Source of the DNA: Bacteroidales bacterium UBA3663
GTDB lineage: Bacteria; Bacteroidota; Bacteroidia; Bacteroidales; UBA3663
NCBI GenBank assembly: GCA_002373755.1
Contig: DFJU01000075.1
Span: forward strand, 1-13,058
Length of the DNA stretch: 13,058 nt
Reading direction: 5' to 3'
This document shows positions 1-9,845 of this stretch, piece by piece. The position numbers and the translations under genes are program-made. Under the pieces are notes generated by a model. It did not search any database. It was not told the origin of the DNA and worked only from the letters and a program-made list of their open reading frames with translations. The stretch's first letter is position 1, and each line of letters starts with the position of its first letter.

Positions 1-2422
1 TCTGCGTCAGGTCGTTGGTGCCGAACGAGAAATATTCGGCATGGGCGGCAACTGCATCGGCCGTCAACGCAGCACGTGGAATCTCAATCATCGTACCGAC
101 CTTGAATTCGATAGGCTCGACACCCTCCTTGGCGAAGAGTTCAGCCGCCGTCTTGCGGATGATTTCCTCCTGCTGCTCAAACTCGGTGTGCTTGCCGACC
201 AGCGGAACCATGATTTCGGGATGCGGGTCGAAGCCCTCCTTGCGCAGCTGGATGGCGGCTCCGATGATGGCGCGCGTCTGCATCTCGGTGATTTCCGGAT
301 AGGTGTTGCCCAAGCGGCATCCGCGATGTCCGAGCATCGGGTTGTTTTCGCTGAGCGACTCGACGCGGGCTGCGATGTATTCGAGCGTGACGCCCATCGC
401 ATCGGCCATCTCCTGCTGTCCCTTCAGGTCGTGCGGAACGAACTCGTGCAACGGCGGGTCGAGCAGGCGGATGTTGACTGGCAGGCCGTCCATGGCCTTG
501 AGGATGCCGTAGAAATCCTTGGTCTGGTAGGGCAAGAGCTTGGCCAATGCCTTTTCGCGGCCCTCCTTGTTTTCGGCCAATATCATCTCGCGCATGGCCT
601 TGATCTTCTCGCCCTCGAAGAACATGTGTTCCGTGCGGCACAGGCCGACGCCGACGGCTCCGAACTGACGGGCCACGGTTGCGTCGTGTGGCGTGTCGGC
701 ATTGGTGCGGACGACAAGTTTCGTGTATTTGTCGCACAACGACATCAACTCGGCGAAGTCGCCCGAAATCTCGGCGGCCTTGGTCTCAACCTCGCCCAAC
801 AGCACCTGTCCGGTCGAGCCGTTGATTGAAATGTAGTCGCCCTCCTTGAGCGTGACGTCCTCAATCTTGACCGTCTTCTTGACGTAATCGACCTGCAATG
901 CGCCGGCGCCCGACACGCAGCACTTGCCCATGCCACGGGCCACGACGGCTGCGTGCGATGTCATACCGCCTCGGCAGGTGAGGATACCCTCGGCAGCGGC
1001 CATACCGGCCAAATCTTCGGGCGAGGTCTCGATGCGCACCATCACGACCTGATGCCCCTTCTTGTGCCAAGCCTCAGCATCGTCGGCATTGAACACAATC
1101 TGACCGCAAGCGGCGCCTGGCGATGCCGGCAGTCCGGTGGTGAGCACACGCGCCTTCTTCAACGCGTCCTTATCGAACACAGGGTGGAGCAATTCGTCCA
1201 ATTTCTGCGGTTCGCAACGCTCCAAAGCGGTTTTCTCGTCGATGAGACCCTCGTGCATCAAGTCCATCGCAATCTTGACCATCGCCGTGCCGGTGCGCTT
1301 TCCGTTGCGCGTCTGGAGGAACCAGAGTTTGCCCTCCTGCACGGTGAATTCCATGTCCTGCATGTCGTGGTAGTGGTTCTCAAGCTTCGTCTGGAGTTCG
1401 TCCAACTGCTTGTATATCTCCGGCATGGCCTCCTCCATCGACGGATATTTTGCCAAACGCTCCTCCTCGCTGATTTCTGCGCGACGAGCCCAACGCTGCG
1501 AGCCCTCCTTGGTAATCTGCTGCGGTGTGCGGATACCGGCCACGACGTCCTCGCCCTGTGCATTGACGAGCCATTCGCCGTTGAAGATGTTCTCGCCCGT
1601 AGCTGCATCGCGGCTGAAGCATACACCCGTGGCCGAAGTGTTGCCCATGTTGCCGAACACCATTGCCATGACGCTCACTGCGGTGCCCCATTCGGCCGGA
1701 ATGCCCTCCATCTTTCGGTAGAGGATGGCGCGCTCGTTCATCCACGAGTCGAACACGGCGCAGATGGCGCCCCAAAGCTGCTCATAGACGTCGGTCGGGA
1801 ACGGTTTGCCGGTGCGCTCCTTGATCATCGACTTGAATTTCTTGACCAATTCCTGCAGGCCCTCCACCGGAATATCCTTGTCGAGCACCACGTCGTATTG
1901 TTTCTTGACCTCCTCGATGATGGCCTCAAACGGGTCGATGTCGGTCTTGTTCACCGGCTTCAGTCCCATCACCACGTCGCCATACATCTGGACGAAGCGG
2001 CGGTAAGAGTCCCATGCGAAACGCGGGTTGTTGGTCTTCTTGGCCAATCCCTCGACCACCGTGTCGTTGAGTCCGAGGTTCAGAATCGTATCCATCATAC
2101 CCGGCATCGATGCGCGTGCTCCCGAACGGACGCTGACCAGCAGCGGGTTGGCGGCATCGCCGAAGGTGGAGTTCATCAGTGTTTCAATGTGTTTCACGGC
2201 CGATAAGACGTCGTCGTGCAACAATGCAACGGTCTTCTCCTTGCCCACCTGATAGTATTCGTTGCAGACGTCAGTTGTAATGGTGAAACCAGGGGGGACA
2301 GGCACGCCAATCAGATTCATTTCGGCGCAGTTTGCACCTTTGCCACCCAGTTCGTTTCTCATCTGTGCGTTACCCTCAGCCTTTCCGTTGCCGAAGCGGT
2401 AAACGCGTTTCTTGTTATCCAT
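1..2422 (-). CDS. ppdK: Pyruvate phosphate dikinase, C-terminus cut by window edge
   Basis: The enzyme interconverts pyruvate + ATP + phosphate and PEP + AMP + pyrophosphate in the cytosol, linking glycolysis and gluconeogenesis. Starting from the ATG at 2420-2422 (protein begins MDNKKRVYRFG), 807 codons are present with no stop. Visible landmarks are the N-terminal nucleotide-binding segment (NELGGKGANCAEM, then VPVPPGFTITTE), the phospho-histidine swivel motif GGMTSHAAVVARGMGK with His490 (codon at 953-955), and the PEP/pyruvate-binding barrel with GTNDLTQ at the very edge. Compared with the well-studied clostridial enzyme, about 100 C-terminal residues are missing, including the catalytic Cys region, so full length would be about 910 residues. 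The frame is uninterrupted. It has its own promoter and is separated from the upstream protease gene by a terminator, so it is probably monocistronic at its 5' side. Identification is secure. Confidence 0.97.
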   Translation of the reverse strand, partial: MDNKKRVYRFGNGKAEGNAQMRNELGGKGANCAEMNLIGVPVPPGFTITTDVCNEYYQVGKEKTVALLHDDVLSAVKHIETLMNSTFGDAANPLLVSVRSGARASMPGMMDTILNLGLNDTVVEGLAKKTNNPRFAWDSYRRFVQMYGDVVMGLKPVNKTDIDPFEAIIEEVKKQYDVVLDKDIPVEGLQELVKKFKSMIKERTGKPFPTDVYEQLWGAICAVFDSWMNERAILYRKMEGIPAEWGTAVSVMAMVFGNMGNTSATGVCFSRDAATGENIFNGEWLVNAQGEDVVAGIRTPQQITKEGSQRWARRAEISEEERLAKYPSMEEAMPEIYKQLDELQTKLENHYHDMQDMEFTVQEGKLWFLQTRNGKRTGTAMVKIAMDLMHEGLIDEKTALERCEPQKLDELLHPVFDKDALKKARVLTTGLPASPGAACGQIVFNADDAEAWHKKGHQVVMVRIETSPEDLAGMAAAEGILTCRGGMTSHAAVVARGMGKCCVSGAGALQVDYVKKTVKIEDVTLKEGDYISINGSTGQVLLGEVETKAAEISGDFAELMSLCDKYTKLVVRTNADTPHDATVARQFGAVGVGLCRTEHMFFEGEKIKAMREMILAENKEGREKALAKLLPYQTKDFYGILKAMDGLPVNIRLLDPPLHEFVPHDLKGQQEMADAMGVTLEYIAARVESLSENNPMLGHRGCRLGNTYPEITEMQTRAIIGAAIQLRKEGFDPHPEIMVPLVGKHTEFEQQEEIIRKTAAELFAKEGVEPIEFKVGTMIEIPRAALTADAVAAHAEYFSFGTNDLTQ

Positions 2423-2475
2423 AAATTAGATTTAGAATGATTAATGTGTAAGTTTCATGTGATTTTTCACAAGCG

Positions 2476-2507
2476 CAAAGATACAATCATTTCGCGCAAC
2501 AGACAAA
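2476..2507 (-). promoter_or_regulatory. Bacteroidota-type promoter of ppdK
   Basis: Read on the minus strand, the sequence has TTTG (2504-2507), exactly 20 bases, then TATCTTTG (2476-2483). This is a perfect match to the known -33 TTTG / -7 TAnnTTTG consensus with 19-21 spacing. Transcription should start near 2470, giving a leader of about 48 bases that opens with a small hairpin (TGTGA/TCACA, 2458-2471). Confidence 0.85.
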
Positions 2508-2549
2508 CATTCGCACAATCATTCTTCGCGACATTGCACAATAAAATCG

Positions 2550-2559
2550 GTTGCGCAAC
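2550..2559. promoter_or_regulatory. Possible operator palindrome upstream of ppdK promoter
   Basis: GTTGCGCAAC is a perfect 10-bp palindrome about 45 bp upstream of the ppdK -33 box. A related word (TTCGCGCAAC, 2491-2500) lies inside the promoter spacer, and the two halves of the region share ACAATCATT followed by TCGCG. Such spacing would suit an activator site, but no binding protein can be named from the sequence. The rest of the 262-bp gap holds only the promoter and the terminator of the neighbouring gene. Confidence 0.25.
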
Positions 2560-2638
2560 ATTAAAACATGTTCTACAGCACATCAAATTCGTGGTCAACG
2601 GCTCTCTTCCGCACCTTTCAGCGTCATTGCCAACGGAC

Positions 2639-2680
2639 AAAAATCGCGTAGCAGGCCATAATCGGGAAACTGCTACGCGA
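2639..2680 (-). terminator. Intrinsic terminator of the C10 protease gene
   Basis: Perfect 11-bp arms (TCGCGTAGCAG at 2644-2654, CTGCTACGCGA at 2670-2680) enclose a 15-base loop. On the minus strand a run of five T (2643-2639) follows directly. It lies 4 bp beyond the protease stop codon. The plus-strand side reads CTTTTC, so weaker activity in the other direction is possible. Confidence 0.88.
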
Positions 2681-2684
2681 CTTT

Positions 2685-4781
2685 TCATTTGTAAACTTTT
2701 GTCTTCAGTCCGGGCGAACAGTTTTCGAACAATGCGCCCGAGGTGCGCGCACTCTGGGGATACGACAAATCGCGCAACGATGCGCAACCCATGAACGGCA
2801 CCTTTCCGAACCCTGTCACCTTCGATGGCACGACAATCGTCTCAATCGACTGGCAGCCCATAAAGGCATAATCGTCGATGCGGCGCGTGCTTTCGGGCAG
2901 GTAAAATTCGCGTAGCGACGAGCATCCGGCAAACATCCGACTGCCAATCACGTTAGCCCGGGCGTTGCAGTGAATCAAATATGTGCCGTCGGCTGAACGC
3001 GAGAAACTGACACCTTCAAGTTTTGCGCCGACCTCACTCTGGAAGCGCGTCCACGTCGCATCGTCCATATTGTCGAAGTCGTAGTTTACGGTCTCGACCA
3101 ACACGCCGCCCACGCCCGAAGTCTTCGTCTGCTGCCAGATGCCGGTCGCCCGTTCGGTGAGGTAAGGCTTGGAATCGTCAACGAAATGCGCCTTCGACAT
3201 GTCGAGCTGTTGCAACGAGCCCCACGGATACTGCACACGCTGGTTGAGGTCGGTCGCACCCGCCATCTGGCGCAACAACTTGATGTCGTCGCTGCCGATC
3301 GGGCCGTCGAGGATGAGCGACGTGACACGCTGCAAGGTCTCGGTCGGCATAAGGTTGCGCAACGTGTTCGGACGCGCCAATGTCAGCTTCTTTTTCACCG
3401 CATCGCGCTGTGGTTCAATACCATAGACAATATCGTCGAACACCGCCACGTTGTCATCTGCACGGCCGACATTGAGCAGATAGTATCCGTTGCAATAGCC
3501 CTCCCAGCCCAGATTGCAATGGAAATAGTCGCCGTTGACGCCATCGCACACAAACGCATGATTGCCGCGCGACACGATGCACGGACGGCCGCCGGCAAGT
3601 TCTGCGCGCAAAAGGGCTTTCACATCGGCCGCAGTCGCATCGGAAAAATTGCCGTATGCCACGCTGCCCGAATACTTCAGATTGTTGACCAGAATATGCT
3701 TGATGGAGCTCAGGCAGACGCCTTTGCTGATCGACAGGCCGCACGACACGGCGCAAAGCGAAAGCACGCTCAACGTCTTGGCCAACGGCTGCGCGGCGGC
3801 CACCTCGTCTTTTCCGTACGACGGCCGGTAGTCGCGCCACAACGGAATGAAAGTCATGAATTTGTAGCTCGAAATCTGTCCGTTTTTGCCCGACACGAGA
3901 ATCTCCGACACGCCTTTGTCGGGCCAGCTGTGACGCTTCATCACCATGCCCATCGCCAACGGCACGCAGCCGAGCAACGAATTTTTGTCGCCCACGCGCG
4001 GGAGCATCGAATTGTACGGTTCGGCCTGTCCCCAACGCAAATTGCCGAGCAGCGGAGCGACTTTCTGATCGGACGAGGCAGCGGCGCGCGCCGGCACATC
4101 GGACCTGCGGACGGCCTCAATCTGCTGCGTGTAGAGCGACATCAGCACACGGTCAACAGTTTCGTCCGACGGCTCAATCGGGCTTTCCACGCCGTAGGCC
4201 AGCACCGGATGGCTCAGACGGTCCCAGTCGTCGGCATGTGCCATCAGGCAGAAGCATCCCGTCCGCACATCGCTGAACGCCATCACCGCGCGGTTGTCCG
4301 ACTCGAGCGTCAGACAGAGCGAATCGGCATTGACCCCATTGCGCACCAGCCAGTTGTGCGCGGCAGTCATCTCCTTGCCGTAGGTCGGGTTCGGACGCAC
4401 ATAGACCATGCGTGTGGCCGATGTCGCGGTCTTGTCGCCGATGGGCACCGTCATGGCCGGCAACTCAACACGGCCGATGCGCGACGTGACATATTCTGCC
4501 CGCGTAGTGAGCACGGAATAGAGCCGGTCGCTCGCCTTTTCGGTGTTGTAGTGGACGCGCTGCAACGCCACCGACTTGCCTTCGGGGGCAGAACCTCTGC
4601 CCCACTGGTTGGCGGTGAGCACGTAAGTCACCTGAAACGGCACGCCCTGCGTCACCGTGTCCGGCGCAGAAATGGTGAAACTCTTCACGGAGCTCGGCTT
4701 TGTGTCCGATGGATTCTGCGCTGCGGCCGACGTAGTTGCAAAAGCCGTCGCAGCGAAAATCAAAAAGGTTGGAAATTTCAT
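2685..4781 (-). CDS. Secreted C10 (streptopain-like) cysteine protease with C-terminal BspA-type leucine-rich repeats
   Basis: The 698-residue protein begins MKFPTFLIF with a signal peptide and a likely cut after AAA21. Residues about 30-128 form a beta-rich segment resembling the BatD-type N-domain. Residues about 140-225 look like the inhibitory propeptide of C10 proteases (CFCLMAHADDWDRLSHPVLAYG). The catalytic domain, about 240-455, has nucleophile Cys272 in SLLGCVPLAMGMVMKRH and His408 in GNHAFVCDGVNGDYFHCN, followed by LGWEGYCNGYY, the counterpart of the family's NWGWGG. Residues about 605-690 carry degenerate LRR_5 repeats (MFAGCSSLREFYLPES, YAFMGCQSIETIVVPS). No type IX sorting domain is evident, so the final location is uncertain. 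An in-frame ATG at 4874 would add 31 residues before the signal peptide and was rejected. Known relatives are interpain and streptopain, which degrade host proteins; the substrate here is unknown. The gene is monocistronic with its own terminator. Confidence 0.88.
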   Translation of the reverse strand: MKFPTFLIFAATAFATTSAAAQNPSDTKPSSVKSFTISAPDTVTQGVPFQVTYVLTANQWGRGSAPEGKSVALQRVHYNTEKASDRLYSVLTTRAEYVTSRIGRVELPAMTVPIGDKTATSATRMVYVRPNPTYGKEMTAAHNWLVRNGVNADSLCLTLESDNRAVMAFSDVRTGCFCLMAHADDWDRLSHPVLAYGVESPIEPSDETVDRVLMSLYTQQIEAVRRSDVPARAAASSDQKVAPLLGNLRWGQAEPYNSMLPRVGDKNSLLGCVPLAMGMVMKRHSWPDKGVSEILVSGKNGQISSYKFMTFIPLWRDYRPSYGKDEVAAAQPLAKTLSVLSLCAVSCGLSISKGVCLSSIKHILVNNLKYSGSVAYGNFSDATAADVKALLRAELAGGRPCIVSRGNHAFVCDGVNGDYFHCNLGWEGYCNGYYLLNVGRADDNVAVFDDIVYGIEPQRDAVKKKLTLARPNTLRNLMPTETLQRVTSLILDGPIGSDDIKLLRQMAGATDLNQRVQYPWGSLQQLDMSKAHFVDDSKPYLTERATGIWQQTKTSGVGGVLVETVNYDFDNMDDATWTRFQSEVGAKLEGVSFSRSADGTYLIHCNARANVIGSRMFAGCSSLREFYLPESTRRIDDYAFMGCQSIETIVVPSKVTGFGKVPFMGCASLRDLSYPQSARTSGALFENCSPGLKTKVYK

Positions 4782-4884
4782 TTCAGCTACTTGTGTTTTA
4801 GGTAATTGCGCATAAAAAGACTGACAGATTCCGATCTGTTGTTGACCGATGGCCGATGCAAAGGCCGCAACCATTTGGTATGCG

Positions 4885-4892
4885 CGAAGATA
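4885..4892 (-). promoter_or_regulatory. Candidate -7 element for the C10 protease gene
   Basis: The minus strand reads TATCTTCG, one base from the TAnnTTTG consensus, about 100 bases ahead of the start codon. No good TTTG -33 box lies 19-21 bases upstream. The same 11-mer TATCTTCGCGC is found in the clpC promoter facing the other way, which supports a real element. The leader would be about 97 bases. Confidence 0.4.
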
Positions 4893-4977
4893 GTAAGAAA
4901 TTCGGCATAAACACCTGTCAGTCGTTCATTTTCGCCGATGCAGAACAAAAATGCCGGCATTTCCTGCCCCGAACACC

Positions 4978-5080
4978 CGCGTAGCAAGTCGTTTTTATGT
5001 CCGATGCCCATCGGCCGCAACATGAACGGATGCAAAATGGCGCAGAATCGGCATCGGACATAGCCGCTACGCGACTTTTT
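4978..5080 (+). repeat. Long inverted repeat with terminator-like 3' end
   Basis: There are two nested perfect arm pairs: CGCGTAGC (4978-4985) with GCTACGCG (5066-5073), and TATGTCCGATGCC (4996-5008) with GGCATCGGACATA (5050-5062). On the plus strand the outer arm is followed by ACTTTTT, like an intrinsic terminator, yet no plus-strand gene lies upstream. GCTACGCGACTTTT (5066-5079) is repeated exactly at 2672-2685 in the protease terminator. It may insulate the two divergent genes, end a short RNA, or be one of a repeat family. Confidence 0.6.
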
Positions 5081-5140
5081 GGCAAATCAGACTGCCATTT
5101 GAGCGCGCCGCAATGAGCATCGGACAACGAAAAAAACATT

Positions 5141-5174
5141 TTTGCACGTCGCTCCGCATTTTTTCTTATCTTCG
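5141..5174 (+). promoter_or_regulatory. Candidate clpC promoter
   Basis: TTTG (5141-5144) is followed after 22 bases by TATCTTCG (5167-5174). Both boxes are near the Bacteroidota consensus, with one -7 mismatch and a spacer one base longer than usual. Transcription would start near 5181, giving a leader of about 120 bases. No CIRCE-like or CtsR-like operator was recognised in the leader. Confidence 0.5.
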
Positions 5175-5301
5175 CGCGCAACGCATCTTCGGAAAGGCGA
5201 ATCGGCCGCAAAAGCATCGGCCAAGACCTATCAAGCCGCAACTCACTGAAATGCAAGCATATACATAGAAAAGAATCAACCCAAATGATTTACTGAGTGA
5301 A

Positions 5302-7926
<2,625 letters not shown>

Positions 7927-7966
7927 AAAAAGGTGGTTGTTCGGGAAATCCGGGCAACCACTTTTA
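7927..7966 (+). terminator. Intrinsic terminator of clpC
   Basis: A 12-bp stem (7933-7944 with 7950-7961, two G-U pairs) encloses the five-base loop GAAAT and is followed by TTTT (7962-7965). A run of A precedes the stem. It starts just after the clpC stop codon. Confidence 0.9.
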
Positions 7967-7994
7967 GCTAACAAGTATGGCAATCTAGTTAGCT
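7966..7994. repeat. Short inverted repeat after the clpC terminator
   Basis: Perfect 7-bp arms AGCTAAC (7966-7972) and GTTAGCT (7988-7994) are separated by 15 bases, ahead of the TonB-domain gene. They could be an operator or chance; no recognisable -33/-7 promoter lies near. Confidence 0.3.
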
Positions 7995-8037
7995 CAGAGA
8001 GGCGTTATTCAGATGAAAGACATTGAACTATAAAACC

Positions 8038-8964
8038 ATGAGAATAAAAGTTACGTTCATCCTCTTTTGCTTTTTTATGACATTTGGCATCGCATGGTGT
8101 CAAACGCTTTCATGGGAAGAGATTCGCTACCCTGGACAAAAAGGACTAAATCCTATTGACCTGATTGCGAAGGTTAACAATACGCTAAACGAGCCATGTT
8201 TCATAATGATTTCACAACGTCATTATGTCGATACCGATTCCTTGCATAAAAGCCTTCACCGCAAAATATATGGCACTAAAATCGGACAAACAACATTAGG
8301 ATTTTTTATCCATGACCAATATATTCTTCAAAATCCTATCCCCTGCCATATTCCAGAAACATTTGTTAAAAAATTGGCCATCGGCGAAGAGTTCAAATTT
8401 ATTCTATCGACCCATTCCGACAAAGGAGAAGAAGTTCAAAATGATTTTTCAAAAAGGCTGCTGATTGTACCTGCATCCATTACAGAATCTATTTTTGAAC
8501 AGAAAATGAGTGAATTAGGCTTTCTATACGAACCCAGCCAAGTGTCCGTACTTTGGGAAGACTTGTCAAGCAGATTTCAAGACGAAAAGAATAATTGCGA
8601 TACTAACATGATAGTAGCGCAAGAGCATTTGCCCGATGACATCATTGTTTATGCATTAGATTGTGACTCTATGCCAGTCTTCCCTGGCGGAGATTATGAA
8701 TTTGCACGATACATTACCAAAAACTACCACTATCCAATGGACGTTGCCCAACAAGGCATCATCGGCAAAGTTATCGGTGAATTTGTCATAGAAAAAGACG
8801 GCTCGATTTCGAACATTACGGTCACCCAATCTCCACATGAAAAAATAAGTGCAGAGTATATCCATCTCATCCAATCCATGCCGAAATGGAAACCTGCCTA
8901 TTTCAGAGGCAAGACAACACGCTGTAAATTTGTCTTTCTGCTCAATGCGCCTCGCCTCCGGTGA
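8038..8964 (+). CDS. Secreted protein with C-terminal TonB domain (orphan TonB-like)
   Basis: The 308-residue protein starts MRIKVTFILFCFF, a signal peptide or N-terminal anchor ending near AWCQ. I chose the ATG at 8038 because the in-frame TTG at 8023 only adds MNYKT before the hydrophobic segment. Residues about 22-205 match nothing I know. Residues 213-306 are a clear TonB C-terminal domain: PVFPGGDYEFARYI (213-226), GIIGKVIGEFVIEKDGSI (240-257) and MPKWKPA (281-287) followed by RGK. In Bacteroidota this domain is often fused to unrelated periplasmic sequences and not always tied to ExbBD. There is no proline-rich spacer of classical TonB and no exbB/exbD here, so an energy-transducing role is doubtful. 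The gene is visibly more AT-rich than clpC, suggesting transfer or different age. It has no clear promoter of its own, and the clpC terminator lies upstream. Confidence 0.82.
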   Translation: MRIKVTFILFCFFMTFGIAWCQTLSWEEIRYPGQKGLNPIDLIAKVNNTLNEPCFIMISQRHYVDTDSLHKSLHRKIYGTKIGQTTLGFFIHDQYILQNPIPCHIPETFVKKLAIGEEFKFILSTHSDKGEEVQNDFSKRLLIVPASITESIFEQKMSELGFLYEPSQVSVLWEDLSSRFQDEKNNCDTNMIVAQEHLPDDIIVYALDCDSMPVFPGGDYEFARYITKNYHYPMDVAQQGIIGKVIGEFVIEKDGSISNITVTQSPHEKISAEYIHLIQSMPKWKPAYFRGKTTRCKFVFLLNAPRLR

Positions 8965-8992
8965 ATGTCGCATAACAGCTTCAAATTAAACC

Positions 8993-9016
8993 ATTATTGG
9001 CGTTTTTAGCCATAAT
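8993..9016 (+). terminator. Weak hairpin after the TonB-domain gene
   Basis: ATTAT plus GGC (8993-9001, one bulged T) pairs with GCC plus ATAAT (9009-9016) around a T-rich loop. There is no T-run after the stem, so intrinsic termination is doubtful. The rest of the 213-bp gap is AT-rich and holds only the promoter of the next module. Confidence 0.25.
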
Positions 9017-9141
9017 AGTTCAAAATAGAGCCATTACGAAATTGACCAAACAGGGGAAAACAATTAAAACACACAAATGGCCTTTCATACGGTTTATGCA
9101 AAAATCACAAAACAGTCATGCGAAAATTGAAAGAATTTGTA

Positions 9142-9149
9142 TACCTTTG
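9142..9149 (+). promoter_or_regulatory. -7 element of the toxin-antitoxin operon
   Basis: TACCTTTG fits the TAnnTTTG consensus; the -33 region has no good TTTG at the right distance. It overlaps the small palindrome TTTGCAAA (9146-9153), a possible autoregulatory site. Transcription would begin near 9155, about 23 bases ahead of the antitoxin ATG, which rules out the earlier ATG at 9118. Confidence 0.55.
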
Positions 9150-9177
9150 CAAAAGAAACTCAAAAAATGTCAAGCGT

Positions 9178-9396
9178 ATGAGCTACACACAAATGGCACA
9201 ACTGGAACTGATGAACGCAGCGGCCAATGTCACCACACAAGCCGATCTTGACGCATTGCGTCTCACCCTCTCACTTTTTTTTGCACAGCGGGCACAGCAA
9301 GCTATCGACAAAATGTGGGATGAGGGGACTTTTGACCAAAAGAAATTGGACGAGTTGCGCAGCCTGCATCTACGCACTCCATACAAGACACTTTGA
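9178..9396 (+). CDS. Small antitoxin partner of the PIN toxin
   Basis: The 72-residue protein (MSYTQMAQLELMNAAANV...) is largely helical and ends RTPYKTL. From memory it resembles the short proteins that regularly precede COG1569-type PIN toxins in Bacteroidota, which share a core like FFAQRAQQAIDKMWDEG (here residues 34-50) and a terminal RTPY. The expected role is to bind and block the toxin, and perhaps repress the operon, but no recognisable DNA-binding fold is visible. The start at 9178 is preferred because the -7 element at 9142-9149 lies downstream of the alternative ATG at 9118. The stop codon is 2 bp before the toxin ATG, so the two are translationally coupled. The functional call rests mainly on gene order and family resemblance. 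Confidence 0.72.
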   Translation: MSYTQMAQLELMNAAANVTTQADLDALRLTLSLFFAQRAQQAIDKMWDEGTFDQKKLDELRSLHLRTPYKTL

Positions 9397-9398
9397 AA

Positions 9399-9809
9399 AT
9401 GCGATACATAGTTCTCGACACCAACGCGCTCATTCAAGCTCTTCCTTCACGGAGTCAGTACCATCAAATTTGGACTGATTTTCTGGAAGGGAGATATTGT
9501 TTATGCGTCAGCAACGAAATTCTGTCGGAATATGAGGAAATTCTTGCGATGCACGCCACCCCCGAAATAGCACACAATGTTGTGGAAGCCATCGCCCGTC
9601 ATCCAAAGACTCTCTACCGAGAATCTTACTATCATTTCCACTTGCTTAGCGATGTTGACAAGGATGATGACAAATTTGTAGATTGCGCTATTACGGCAGA
9701 TGCAGATTATATTGTTACCGAGGATAGTCACTTTGATTTACTCAAAAGGATTCCATTTCCCAAACTCAATATTCTTACCCTCGACGAATTCAATGAATCA
9801 CTCAAATAA
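9399..9809 (+). CDS. PIN-domain toxin (putative ribonuclease), COG1569/TIGR00305 type
   Basis: The 136-residue protein is a single PIN domain across its whole length. The four acidic positions expected for a metal-dependent RNase are all visible: Asp7 in VLDTNALIQAL, Glu44 in NEILSEYEEIL, Asp89/Asp90 in DVDKDDDKFVDCAI, and Asp109 in ADYIVTEDSHF. It ends LNILTLDEFNESL, matching the family's usual end. The ATG at 9399 is preferred over the TTG at 9393, which overlaps the antitoxin stop and adds only MK. Known PIN toxins cleave RNA, often tRNA, and are held in check by the upstream-encoded partner; the target here is unknown. The active site looks intact, so the module may be functional. The gene is AT-richer than clpC and lies convergent to the ATPase gene. 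Confidence 0.87.
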   Translation: MRYIVLDTNALIQALPSRSQYHQIWTDFLEGRYCLCVSNEILSEYEEILAMHATPEIAHNVVEAIARHPKTLYRESYYHFHLLSDVDKDDDKFVDCAITADADYIVTEDSHFDLLKRIPFPKLNILTLDEFNESLK

Positions 9810-9845
9810 AACGCCAAGCGAGTTTTCTTTATAGAATGAATATCA

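Larger units (their letters stand above)
4782..5301. other. Divergent intergenic region, no convincing gene
   Basis: This 520-bp gap between the protease and clpC holds two outward-facing promoter candidates, a long imperfect inverted repeat (4978-5080), and a 14-bp perfect palindrome AAATGCCGGCATTT (4949-4962). The word GCATCGGACA occurs at 5051-5060 and 5118-5127, and inverted at 4998-5007. A minus-strand open frame of 112 codons (4918-5256) covers both the inverted repeat and the clpC promoter and resembles no protein family I recognise, so I do not call it. A small RNA in 4900-5100 cannot be excluded. Confidence 0.6.

Noticed and set aside
953..2206. Plus-strand open frame of 417 codons opposite ppdK
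   Set aside because: It is antisense to well-conserved ppdK sequence, has the same His/Leu/Val-rich shadow composition, and lacks any recognisable motif or promoter.
3186..4805. Plus-strand open frame of 539 codons
   Set aside because: It is antisense to the C10 protease, whose signal peptide, catalytic motifs and terminator are clear. The translation is rich in His, Arg and Ala with no domain, typical of a shadow frame in GC-rich DNA.
4782..4874. Upstream start of the C10 protease at 4874
   Set aside because: It would put 31 polar residues ahead of a good signal peptide that starts with its own ATG at 4781, and would leave almost no leader after the candidate -7 element.
4918..5256. Minus-strand open frame of 112 codons in the intergenic region
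   Set aside because: It spans the inverted repeat and the clpC promoter, resembles no family I know, and has an unconvincing amino acid pattern.
7988..8032. tRNA-like D-arm sequence TAGCTCAGAGAGG-like
   Set aside because: There is no acceptor stem, anticodon arm or T-loop GTTCRA around it, so it is not a tRNA gene.
9118..9177. Upstream ATG of the antitoxin at 9118
   Set aside because: The consensus -7 box at 9142-9149 lies downstream of it, and the extra 20 residues do not resemble the family.
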